Of a DNA stretch of 64,000 nucleotides, positions 55,131-64,000 are shown one piece after another. Origin of the DNA: Zoroaster sp. YZ-2022 (lineage: Eukaryota; Echinodermata; Asteroidea; Forcipulatida; Zoroasteridae); assembly GCA_029582265.1 (NCBI GenBank), contig CM055822.1, positions 6,937,200 through 7,001,199 of the forward strand, in the 5' to 3' direction. Made by a program: the position numbers and the translations under genes. The stretch's first letter is position 1. Each line of letters begins with the position of its first letter. The notes below the pieces were generated by a model. The model was not told the origin of the DNA. It worked only from the letters and a program-made list of their open reading frames with translations, and ran no database searches.

Positions 55131-55465
55131 AATAATAATAATGGAGGCATTTTTAAAGCGCTCTTACACAAGGTATCACCCCTGCTCATCAGGCGCATAA
55201 ATCATTCCTGAAACCATCTCAGCTCCCTCGGGAGTATACAGCTCAATTGCTGCCATTTCGGTGCATATGGGCTAATCAAACACAACAACCAACTCTGCCC
55301 TCACAGGTACCCATTTACTCCTGGGTGGAGAGAAGCAATTATGGTAAAGTGTCTTGCTCGAGGACACAAGCACCACGGTCGCGGTCAGGATTAGAACCAA
55401 CATTCTGACGACTCAGCCATCAGAACACAAATCCGATGCACTAAACCGCTCGACCATGGCACTCC
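55131..55465 (-). mobile_element. tRNA-derived SINE, type 2, near full length
   Basis: The minus-strand 5' end GTGCCATGGTCGAGCGGTTT shares its tRNA-like head with the SINE at 3752-4077. The body has CAAGACACTTTACCATAATT and CTCTCCACCCAGGAGTAAAT. The 3' end is GCTTTAAAAATGCCTCC then an ATT-type tail at 55131-55142. The tail differs entirely from the 3752 SINE. Confidence 0.88.
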
Positions 55466-55684
55466 ATGGAAAGTACACCACGGAAAGCACACCACGGAAA
55501 GCACTCCACGGAAAGCACTCCACGGAAAGCACTCCACGGAAAGCACTCCACGGAAAGCACTCCACGGAAAGCACTCCACGGAAAGCACTCCACGGAAAGC
55601 ACTCCACGGAAAGCACTCCACGGAAAGCACTCCACGGAAAGCACTCCACGGAAAGCACTCCACGGAAAGCACTCCATGGAAAGC
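55466..55684. repeat. 14-bp minisatellite
   Basis: The unit CCACGGAAAGCACT is repeated about 15 times, directly abutting the 5' head of the SINE. Because 14 is not a multiple of 3 and the unit lacks stops, several overlapping frames stay open on both strands; none is a gene. Confidence 0.97.
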
Positions 55685-55805
55685 AAAGCAAACACTCAGA
55701 ACTACATGTATAGATTTCACCCCAGCGCTGTTAACAACAGCGGCCCCCAATACCCCTAGCAAAATTTACGTGGATTTTTCAAAACTGCCCAATCACACCC
55801 CTGCT

Positions 55806-56870
55806 GAATCCATCAAAATACAACACCATGTAGTAACACTACCACCCAACTGTTGGACTTAGCTGGAATTGGGACACCCGGCCCCATGCAAAGTATCCCT
55901 GTCTGGGCTATACAGTACTGAGTCCATCAAAATACAACACCATGCAGTAACACTACCACCCAACTGTTGGACTTAGCTGGAATTGGGACACCTGGCCCCA
56001 TGCAAAGTATCCCTGTCTGGGCTATACAGTACTGAGTCCATCAAAATACAACACCATGCAGTAACACTACCACCCAACTGTTGGACTTAGCTGGAATTGG
56101 GACACCCGGCCCTATGTAAAGTATCCCTGTCTGGGCTATACAATACTGAGTCCATCAAAATCCAACACCAACACCATGCAGTAACTCTACCACCCAACTG
56201 TTGGACTTAGCTGGAATTAGGACACCCGGCCCTATGTAAAGTATCCCTGTCTGGGCTATACAGTACTGAGTCCATCAAAATACAACACCATGCAGTAACA
56301 CTACCACCCAACTGTTGGACTTAGCTGGAATTGGGACACTACGGCCCCATGTAAAGTATCCCTGTCTGGGCTATACAGTACTGAGTCCATCAAAATACAA
56401 CACCATGCAGTAACACTACCACCCAACTGTTGGACTTAGCTGGAATTGGGACACCCAGCCCCATGTAAAGTATCCCTGTCTGGGCTATACAGTACTGAGT
56501 CCATCAAAATCCAACACCATGCAGTAACACTACCACCCAACTGTTGGACTTAGCTGGAGTTGGGACACCCGGCCCCATGTAAAGTATCCCTGTCTGGGCT
56601 ATACAGTACTGAGTCCATCAAAATCCAACACCATGCAATAACACTACCACCCAACTGTTGGACTTAGCTGGAATTGGGACACCCGGCCCCATGCAAAGTA
56701 TCCCTGTCTGGGCTATACAGTACTGAGTCCATCAAAATCCAACACCATGCAGTAACACTACCACCCAACTGTTGGACTTAGCTGGAATTGGGACACCCGG
56801 CCCCATGCAAAGTATCCCTGTCTGGGCTATACAGTACTGAGTCCATCAAAATCCAACAAACCCTGCTGTT
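55806..56870. repeat. 114-bp tandem array, about 9 copies (family G words)
   Basis: Units start TGAGTCCATCAAAATACAAC and include CACCCAACTGTTGGACTTAG and AGTATCCCTGTCTGGGCTAT. Period 114 bp (115-120 where small insertions occur). The array ends GCAGTTTGATGGGTTTGGGG and TTTAGGGTTAATG (56895-56904), a family F/G type right terminus. It finishes 50 bp before exon 11. Confidence 0.95.
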
Positions 56871-56952
56871 GCAGTTTGATGGGTTTGGGGCTGTTTAGGG
56901 TTAATGACATACCAATGATCAAAATTTAAATTTAGTTTTTTTCCCCTGACAG

Positions 56953-57073
56953 TGGATTGTTGGGACGGACCAGAAGGACTTCCCATTATCTATCACGGCC
57001 TGACGCTAACATCCAAAATCAAATTCATGGATGTGTTGAAGACGATTAAAGAACATGCCTGGGTGCAATCTGA
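56953..57073 (+). CDS. PLCG: PLCG exon 11: X box
   Basis: Acceptor TTTTTCCCCTGACAG, donor GTGAGTAGA. Phase 1 in, 2 out. Encodes [20 protein letters not shown] and [20 protein letters not shown]285 is a calcium ligand and H298 corresponds to catalytic H380. Confidence 0.98.
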
Positions 57074-57096
57074 GTGAGTAGAACAAATCCAGCATC

Positions 57097-57260
57097 CTCT
57101 TGAAGACGGACAGAGCACACTGTTCAGAACGTCAAGAACTGTTCTCTACTTTCGGTTCTTTACAGAACCACACCTCTTCTTCCAAGAAGAGATGTTACAC
57201 ATGGTGATATTACATAGTGTTACCCGTAAATCTAATTGTCTTCTCCTATCCACCATGCAA
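57097..57260. repeat. Diverged hairpin-motif repeat
   Basis: CTTGAAGACGGACAGAGCAC, ACTGTTCAGAACGTCAAG, then CACATGGTGATATTACATAG and ACCATGCAAAGCTTC, similar to 6712-6860. The next stretch to 57490 has nothing recognised. Confidence 0.5.
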
Positions 57261-57492
57261 AGCTTCAAATCACATTTTTCATATTTTGATTAAAGGGAAA
57301 ATATTGGTATTTAGAAATATAGGTTCATTCCAACATTCTAGTTATAGAAGAACTATATAAGAAGCTAGAATATAATAAAAATAGAAATGTAAATAGTTTA
57401 GTTAATTTTTTATTATTTCAGGCAATTCCAAAACAGTCACTGACATAGTTAGAAAACCAAACAAATAATTTAAAACAGCCTGGGATTTCCTG

Positions 57493-57745
57493 GGTAGGGG
57501 TGGGAGGAGGTGTAGAGGTGGGAGGAGGTGTAGAGGTGGGAGGAGGTGTAGGGGTGGGAGGAGGTGTAGGGGTGGGAGGAGGTGTAGGGGTGGGAGGAGG
57601 TGTAGGGGTGGGAGGAGGTGTAGGGGTGGGAGGAGGTGTAGGGGTGGGAGGAGGGGTAGGGGTGGAAGGAGTAGGGGTGGGAGGAGGAGTAGGGGTGGGA
57701 GGAGGAGTAGGGGTGGGAGGAGGGGTAGGGGTGGGAGGAGGGGGT
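57493..57745. repeat. G-rich 18-bp array, one strand
   Basis: GTGGGAGGAGGTGTAGGG repeats about 13 times with GTAGAG and GGAGTAG variants. Almost no C on this strand, so G-quadruplex or triplex structures are possible. It lies about 125 bp upstream of exon 12. The Gly/Val open frame through it is an artefact. Confidence 0.95.
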
Positions 57746-57870
57746 CTAAAACACCAACAAATTTATCATACCATTAGTTTTAATTACCAATTCTATACCA
57801 TTATCTTTAAGGCTGATATTATGAAAGCAGGTCATATAATTATTGGGTTTATTTGTGTCTTGTTGTGCAG

Positions 57871-57956
57871 ATTGCCGATCATTTTATCAATCGAGAACCA
57901 CTGCAATCTGCAGCAGCAGCGGAACATGGCAACGGCTTTCATGGAGGTGTTTGAAG
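57871..57956 (+). CDS. PLCG: PLCG exon 12: X box
   Basis: Acceptor GTCTTGTTGTGCAG, donor GTGAGTCGC. Phase 2 in, 1 out. Encodes LPIILSIENHCNLQQQRNMA and TAFMEVFE. E332 corresponds to the calcium ligand E414 of PLC-gamma1. Confidence 0.98.
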
Positions 57957-58558
57957 GTGAGTCGCAAATACTTGTCCCCTCATCTGCTCTCACGTACAAA
58001 TACAAGGCTTTGTTTTCTTAAGTTTCCTCAAACATATCTGCTAATTCTTAGGACACTTAAAAAAAAAAAATTATTATTATTATTTTTTTATCCAACCAAA
58101 CCCACAGTAAATACTTTACACGTTAATAAAATAAAAACATGCTACATATATAGGGACATGTCTTTCCCACTAAAACGTGATGAGAAACATGGCCATTAGC
58201 ATCAAGCTGTAATCATTCTTGCCGCACACTGAACTACAAGATTTTGTTGATCCTGCATTTGAACTGATGGATGCCTTGATCACTGATGTTGATGGACTGT
58301 TAGATGAGGGGAGATTGTTCCAGATCCTATAACAGATGCAGGGAGGAAGGTTTTGCACAGTTAACTCAATTGAAAGGGCTGTGGAACGTTATCAAAGATA
58401 AGCAACCTTGGTCGTCAAGTCAGTACTCTGAAGATTATTCAGTCTTGCTGGGGTATTGTAACAAGCATTTAGCTGACTGATATGTATGTGTACATGAGTC
58501 TGGTGGCAGGGAGGCATACGTGTGTGTAATGTCTACAGTGCTGCATCCCTATGGGATG
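57957..58558. other. Intron 12 start
   Basis: A/T runs at 58058-58090; minus-strand 58358-58200 has a short frame (GRIWNNLPSSNSP-like) that could be a LINE tail remnant, not certain. Confidence 0.35.
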
Positions 58559-58801
58559 TTAAAGGGACAATATCGTCACAATCAACAGGGCATGGAATCG
58601 GAGTGCTAGTTTTAGATTAACTCAATGACTGAAAATAATTCCCCACATGATCAGGTCATATTACCGTTGCTGCTGCATAAATAAGCCAGTGATTTAGAAT
58701 ACTAACTTCCTTGGTTAGTCAATGTGTTTATCTTAAACTAGGACATCGATTCCATGCCCTGTTGAAAGTCTGCTCTGACCGTGACGATACTGTCCCTTTA
58801 A
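58559..58801. mobile_element. Family H element (H5), intact reference copy
   Basis: TTAAAGGGACAATATCGTCA at the left and TGACGATACTGTCCCTTTAA at the right. Inner pairs AACAGGGCATGGAATCGGAG and ATCGATTCCATGCCCTGTTG show that the whole 243 bp is a foldback. Confidence 0.93.
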
Positions 58802-58888
58802 GCCATAGATCCTGTATACTCGGTATAGTGCACGTCAAAGAACCCAGAACACTTATCCTGAAAGAGCAGGCGTTACTTTTTCACTTCT

Positions 58889-59115
58889 ATCAGTCTCTAA
58901 CAGTTCAAAGCTGAGCCCTGAGATAGACCAGTGTCAATCACTGATCAGGCAACCCAGAATAAAAACAGTCTCTAACAGTTCAAAGCTGAGCCCTGAGATA
59001 GACCAGTGTCAATCACTGATCAGGCAACCCAGAATAAAAACAGTCTCTAACAGTTCAAAGCTGAGCCCTGAGATAGACCAGTGTCAATCACTGATCAGGC
59101 AACCCAGAATAAAAA
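58889..59115. repeat. 75-bp tandem repeat, 3 copies
   Basis: Units start at 58891, 58966 and 59041 (CAGTCTCTAACAGTTCAAAG) and are essentially identical. Confidence 0.97.
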
Positions 59116-59116
59116 T

Positions 59117-59302
59117 CACGGGTGTGATTTCTCCGGATTTTCTGATTTTTTTACAAATCGCAATGTTGTGATCCTCCGGATTTTAAAGATTTAAGCAATA
59201 AAGGAAAGCAAAGCAAATGCTCAGAACTATAGATTTCACCCCAGCGCTGTTCACAACAGTGGCCCCAATACCCCTAGCAAAATTTACGTGGATTTTTCAA
59301 AA
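59117..59302. repeat. Copy of Q element, without insertion
   Basis: CACGGGTGTGATTTCTCCGG through TTTACGTGGATTTTTCAAAA. Provides the empty site for the SINE/minisatellite at 55131-55684. Confidence 0.75.
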
Positions 59303-59339
59303 TGAAATAAGTAATAATATTTATATAGGTTGGTGAAAT

Positions 59340-59545
59340 TCTTGCATCGGGAGATAAACAATTGATTTAATTTTGTCCTACACCGACGTGTGTATAGCAC
59401 TGTATACTCGGTGCTTTCCGAGTGTCTGTGAAAAAACTACACAGGCGACTCGGGCGGGATTCGAACCCACGACCTCCTGCTTACTAGTGCAGACGTCTTA
59501 ACCTCTCGACCACCGAGCTTGCCAGATGACGATTGGCCGGCTAGA
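59340..59545 (-). mobile_element. tRNA-derived SINE, type 3 (second copy)
   Basis: Minus strand: GGCAAGCTCGGTGGTCGAGA (A box) and GTGGGTTCGAATCCCGCC (B box) in a head at 59444-59523, followed by the same body as 52520-52715. AATAATATTTATA is present at about 59312 and 59550, a likely target duplication of 13 bp. Confidence 0.85.
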
Positions 59546-59613
59546 AAAATAATAATATTTATAACGATATCTTAGAGAGTAATGCATCTAACAATCTTAT
59601 GTTTTTTTGGCAG

Positions 59614-59748
59614 ATGCTCTTTTGACTCAACCTGTCGATCGGGAGGCTACCATACTACCTACTGTGAACCAGCTGAAGCGTAAGATCATATTGAAACATA
59701 AGAAGCTGTCTGGTAACAACGAGATCTTCACGGTCCCCGCTGAAGAAT
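59614..59748 (+). CDS. PLCG: PLCG exon 13: end of X box
   Basis: Acceptor GTTTTTTTGGCAG, donor GTGAGTGTA. Phase 1 in and out. Encodes ALLTQPVDREATILPTVNQL, KRKIILKHKKLSGNN and EIFTVPAEE. K380 and K382 fall where PLC-gamma1 has substrate-phosphate-binding lysines. Confidence 0.97.
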
Positions 59749-59885
59749 GTGAGTGTAAAATTAGAATAGATGCACCCCCCCCCCCTCCCCGTTGAACTCA
59801 ATTTGATAATTCAACAGTATAAGTGACAAGGAAATGCTGAAAATTTTGTCTTATTAAAAAATGTCTTATTGAAAGTAATGTTTGC

Positions 59886-60300
59886 AAAACTGCTTCTGCG
59901 TGTATGCTTACTCTATTTAAGTCCGATGCACTAAACTGCTCGACCATGGCACCCCTTTGAATCAAGATATATATTCAAGGGAAGATACAACATTGGTAAT
60001 GTTGGCCAAACTGCTTCTATGAGTATGCTTACTCTCTTTGAATCAAGATATACATTGAAGGGAAGGTACATCATTGGTAATGTTGGCAAAACTGCTTCTA
60101 TGAGTATGCTTACTCTCTTTGAATCAAGATATACATTGAAGGGAAGGTACAGCATTGGTAATGTTGGCAGAACTGCTTCTATGAGTATGCTTACTCTCTT
60201 TGAATCAAGATATACATTGAAGGGAAGGTACAACATTGGTAATGTTGACAAAACTGCTTCTAGGAGTATGCATACATGTGCTATCTTTGAATCAAGATAA
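59886..60300. repeat. 80-bp tandem array with a SINE-head fragment
   Basis: CTGCTTCTATGAGTATGCTT recurs every 80 bp (about 60010, 60090, 60170, 60250). In the first unit, 35 bp of the tRNA-like SINE head (59921-59955, CTCGACCATGGCACCCC) sits between the CTCTATTT and TTTGAATCAAG parts of the unit. Confidence 0.93.
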
Positions 60301-60592
60301 ACATTAAACAGATTTCAGATTTCAGAGAAGCTAATGTAACGCTGGTAGTGGTATCAAACATCTATTGGAATACATTTGTACTTGTCTGAGGTGCTATTTT
60401 TTTTATAGTATTTTGCAATGAAATGTTTTCTTTACAGCGATGTGAATGCCACATTGAAATGAATACGAAAATTCTGAATGAATTCCCATTTTTTTTCTTA
60501 ATGACACTCTGAAATAAGCTTGGTACTTATAAAATATGGTTACATTTATGGATATTTGACCAATGGTGTATACCGGCTTTAAGTGCGGTTCT

Positions 60593-61045
60593 GGGGCCAA
60601 TTTTATAGAGCTGCTAAGCATAGAATTTTGCTAAGCAAATATACCGAGACGCAATAGAAACTTAGCACTTTTTCGACCTTAAATTATCAGTAATCACAAT
60701 GCACAAATGTAATATGTGCACTCGCGGTGAAGTGGATACAGATGGGATCGAGTACAGTGGACAAAACGTGGACATTTCCTCCAAAAAAATGCCAACATTT
60801 CTAATCCAAATTGTCGTGTTGTCTTATTTTGAACCATTACAATTTTATGCTATTCCAAAACAAGTGGTAAGTTTCTATTGCATCTCAGTATATTTTTTGC
60901 TAAGCAACATAAAACAAACGACCAGCCAAAATGCATACATTTTGTGCAAAAGTGTGGCTGGTAACCAAAGAAATCTGCTAAGCATTTTTTTTTTCTGGTG
61001 AACAATTTTGTTTGTCTGCTTAGCAACTCCATGACGTTGGCCTCT
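60593..61045. mobile_element. GCTTAGCA-word element (O2)
   Basis: GGGGCCAATTTTATAGAGCT and GCTAAGCATAG at the left; TGTCTGCTTAGCAACTCC at the right; TGCTAAGCA words within, as in 37080-37530. Ends about 40 bp before exon 14. Confidence 0.65.
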
Positions 61046-61084
61046 GATGTTGTACATGTATTTCACTCTTGTAATTCCCTTTAG

Positions 61085-61149
61085 TTACTGGCCTTGATTT
61101 GAGGAATTCTTTGAAGAACGGAATACTGAAGCTGGAAGATCCAATGGAT
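61085..61149 (+). CDS. PLCG: PLCG exon 14: start of split PH domain
   Basis: Acceptor TAATTCCCTTTAG, donor GTGAGTACA. Phase 1 in, 0 out. Encodes TGLDLRNSLKNGILKLEDPM(D), matching NDISNSIKNGILYLEDPVN of PLC-gamma1. This segment exists only in the gamma class and separates it from PLC-beta, -delta and others. The next exon lies beyond the window. Confidence 0.96.
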
Positions 61150-61195
61150 GTGAGTACATTTTTCAAATGAATTCAAACTTGCTTTTATAGCCACC

Positions 61196-63990
61196 TCCAG
61201 TAGAGAGGTTGCTTCCATAAAGAGGTACTTATAGATAAAAAAGGTTTCCTCATTACATATATTGCCTCAATTAAGGGCCATTTGGATCAACATGTTGCCT
61301 CAATGCAGAGGTTACCTCAATAATGATGCACTGAGAGATTATAATAGGCTCCCACAGTAAAAAGGCACTTAGATGAAAAGGCTGCCTCATTACAGATGTT
61401 GCCTCAATGAAAAGAGGCACTGAGGAAAAAAGGCTGCCTCAATAAAGAGGTTACTTCAATATAGAGGTTGTCTTAATAAAGAGGTTACTTCAATATAGAG
61501 GTTGTCTTAACAAAGAGGCTACTTCAATATAGAGGTTGTCTTAACAGAGGCTACTTCAATATAGAGGTTGTCTTAACAAAGGCTACTTCAATATAGAGAT
61601 TGCCTTAACAAAGAGGTTACTTCAATATAGAGGTTGTCTTAATAAAGAGGTTACTTCAATATAGAGGTTGTCTTAACAAAGAGGCTACTTCTATATAGAG
61701 GTTGTCTTAACAAAGAGGTTACTTCAATATAGAGGTTGTCTTAATAAAGAGGTTACTTCAATATAGAGGTTGTCTTAACAAAGAGGCTACTTCAATATAG
61801 AGGTTGTCTTAACAAAGAGGCTACATGTACTTCAATATACAATATAGAGGTTGTCTTAACAAAGAGGCTACTTCAATATACAATATAGAGGTTGTCTTAA
61901 CAAAGAGGTTACTTCAATATAGAGGTTGTCTTAACAAAGAGGTTACTTCAATATAGAGGTTGTCTTAACAAAGAGGCTACTTCAATATAGAGGTTGTCTT
62001 AACAAAGAGGCTACTTCAATATAGAGGTTGTCTTAACAAAGAGGCTACTTCAATATAGAGGTTGTCTTAACAAAGAGGCTACTTCTATATAGAGGTTGTC
62101 TTAATAAAGAGGCTACTTCTATATAGAGGTTGTCTTAATAAAGAGGCTACTTCAATATAGAGGTTGTCTTAATAAAGAGGCTACTTCAATATAGAGGTTG
62201 TCTTAATAAAGAGGTTACTTCAATATAGAGGTTGTCTTAATGAAGAGGCTACTTCAATATACAATATAGAGGTTGTCTTAATAAAGAGGTTACTTCAATA
62301 TAGAGGTTGTCTTAACAAAGAGGCTACTTCAATATACAATATAGAGGTTGTCTTTAAAACAAAGAGGCTACTTCAATATACAATATAGAGGTTGTCTTAA
62401 CAAAGAGGCTACTTCAATATACAATATAGAGGTTGTCTTAATAAAGAGGTTACTTCAATATAGAGGTTGTCTTAACAAAGAGGCTACTTCAATATACAAT
62501 ATAGAGGTTGTCTTTAAAACAAAGAGGCTACTTCAATATACAATATAGAGGTTGTCTTAATAAAGAGGTTACTTCAATATAGAGGTTGTCTTAATAAAGA
62601 GGTTACTTCAATATAGAGGTTGTCTTAAATATAGAGGTTGTCTTAACAAAGAGGCTACTTCAATATAGAGGTTGTCTTAACAAAGAGGTTACTTCAATAT
62701 AGAGGTTGTCTTAACAAAGAGGCTACTTCAATATAGAGGTTGTCTTAACAAAGAGGCTACTTCAATATACAATATAGAGGTTGTCTTAACAAAGAGGCTA
62801 CTTCAATATACAATATAGAGGTTGTCTTAACAAAGAGGCTACTTCTATATAGATATTGTCTTAACAAAGAGGTTACTTCAGTATAGAGGTTGTCTTAACA
62901 AAGAGGTTACTTCAATATAGAGGTTGTCTTAACAAAGAGGCTACTTCAATATAGAGGTTGTCTTAATAAAGAGGTTACTTCTATATAGAGGTTGTCTTAA
63001 CAAAGAGGCTACTTCAATATAGAGGTTGTCTTAATAAAGAGGCTACTTCTATATAGAGGTTGTCTTAATAAAGAGGCTACTTCAATATAGAGGTTGTCTT
63101 AATAAAGAGGCTACTTCAATATAGAGGTTGTCTTAATAAAGAGGTTACTTCAATATAGAGGTTGTCTTAATGAAGAGGCTACTTCAATATACGATATAGA
63201 GGTTGTCTTAACAAAGAGGCTACTTCAATATAGAGGTTGTCTTAATAAAGAGGTTACTTCAATATAGAGGTTGTCTTAATGAAGAGGCTACTTCAATATA
63301 CAATATAGAGGTTGTCTTAATAAAGAGGTTACTTCAATATAGAGGTTGTCTTAACAAAGAGGCTACTTCAATATACGATATAGAGGTTGTCTTAACAAAG
63401 AGGCTACTTCAATATACAATATAGAGGTTGTCTTAATAAAGAGGTTACTTCAATATAGAGGTTGTCTTAACAAAGAGGCTACTTCAATATACAATATAGA
63501 GGTTGTCTTAACAAAGAGGCTACTTCAATATACAATATAGAGGTTGTCTTTAAAACAAAGAGGCTACTTCAATATACAATATAGAGGTTGTCTTAATAAA
63601 GAGGTTACTTCAATATAGAGGTTGTCTTAATAAAGAGATTACTTCAATATAGAGGTTGTCTTAACAAAGAGGCTACTTCAATATAGAGGTTGTCTTAACA
63701 AAGAGGTTACTTCAATATAGAGGTTGTCTTAACAAAGAGGCTACTTCTATATAGAGGTTGTCTTAACAAAGAGGCTACTTCAATATAGAGGTCTTAACAA
63801 AGAGGCTACTTCAATATAGAGGTTGTCTTAACAAAGAGGCTACTTCTATATAGAGGTTGTCTTAATAAAGAGGTTACTTCAATATAGAGGTTGTCTTAAT
63901 AAAGAGGCTACTTCAATATAGAGGTTGTCTTAATAAAGAGGCAAATGTATGTAGATAATAAAGCTGCCCTAATAAATAGGTCGCCTCAAT
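61196..63990. repeat. 34-bp minisatellite (dimer of 17-bp unit)
   Basis: From about 61440 to 63945 the unit AAAGAGGCTACTTCAAT + ATAGAGGTTGTCTTAAC repeats about 70 times; variants include TTAAT, GGTTAC and an 8-bp ACAATATA expansion. The two 17-bp halves agree at 10-11 positions, mostly differing by transitions. Both flanks (61196-61440 and 63945-64000) hold looser 17-bp copies such as AGAGGTTGCCTCAATGC. It fills intron 14 as far as visible. Confidence 0.97.
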
Positions 63991-64000
63991 AAAGAGGCTA

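Larger units (their letters stand above)
55031..55800. mobile_element. GGGTGTGATT element (Q1), interrupted
   Basis: Left CATGGGTGTGATTTGTCCGG, right AATCACACCCCTG. The uninterrupted body is seen at 59117-59302 (GATTTAAGCAATAAAGGAAA then GCAAAGCAAATGC). Here, between AAAGGAAA and GCAAAGCAAAC, a SINE and a minisatellite are inserted. hAT-like by its ends, unproven. Confidence 0.65.
18874..61149 (+). other. PLCG: PLCG gene span, 14 exons recognised, partial at both ends
   Basis: Joined, the 14 exons give a partial codon plus 419 codons without a stop. The order is N-terminal PH (residues 1-80 of this partial product), EF-hand region (81-210), X catalytic box (about 240-385) and the start of the split PH domain (399-419). 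The catalytic spacing is exactly that of mammalian PLC-gamma1: H253 and H298 are 45 apart like H335 and H380; E283, D285 and E332 sit at the expected calcium-ligand offsets. The enzyme cleaves PIP2 to IP3 and diacylglycerol downstream of tyrosine kinases. Introns range from about 0.8 to 9.3 kb. Confidence 0.95.

Noticed and set aside
55354..55762. Several overlapping 84-123-codon frames on both strands
   Set aside because: A stop-free 14-bp repeat keeps frames open; there is no start context or protein similarity.
57500..58021. 173-codon Gly/Val-rich frame
   Set aside because: It reads the G-rich array and then out of frame across real exon 12.
40685..64000. Common origin of the 35-bp and 34-bp minisatellites
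   Set aside because: Both contain CTAC and a TATAGA string, but alignment over the whole unit is poor and the 34-bp unit has its own 17-bp ancestor.

Overview
This is eukaryotic DNA, from a marine invertebrate and most likely a deuterostome. An echinoderm is my best guess, from the gene sequence and the many TACATGTA-type words, but the species is not proven. About 2% of the 64 kb is recognisable host coding sequence. The rest is introns and intergenic DNA built from transposon fragments and tandem repeats.

The host gene is a phospholipase C gamma (PLCG) on the + strand. I placed 14 exons from 18874 to 61149. Every intron is GT..AG and all 13 junctions keep the reading frame, giving 419 codons. 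They run from the middle of the N-terminal PH domain, through the EF-hand region and the whole catalytic X box, into the first half of the split PH domain. The first ~70 residues and everything after the split PH start (SH2-SH2-SH3, Y box, C2) are not seen.

Layout. 1-18.9 kb is intergenic DNA or an upstream intron: LINE remnants (2-739, 2591-2716, 4746-5400, 8993-9690), many inverted-repeat elements, a GC-rich block with repeated CCAAT-type motifs (9.7-11.05 kb) and a 20-bp minisatellite (11.7-12.1 kb). 18.9-40.4 kb holds exons 1-6 in large introns packed with nested elements. 40.68-47.92 kb is one 35-bp minisatellite of about 200 copies filling most of intron 6. 49.7-61.15 kb holds exons 7-14 with many medium-size tandem arrays (14, 18, 75, 80 and 114 bp). 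61.2-64 kb is a 34-bp minisatellite reaching almost to the window end.

The most unusual signal is a large set of short elements that share the terminus TTAA-CCCTCCTA ... TAGGAGGG-TTAA (piggyBac-like termini with a TTAA target) but have at least five unrelated interiors. Each interior is filled with one short private word repeated on both strands. A related set uses TTAACCCTAAC. They are nested with Harbinger-like (TWA target), hAT-like (8-bp target duplication), mariner-like (TA) and SINE/LINE insertions, so the order of insertion can be read. No autonomous DNA transposon gene was recognised.
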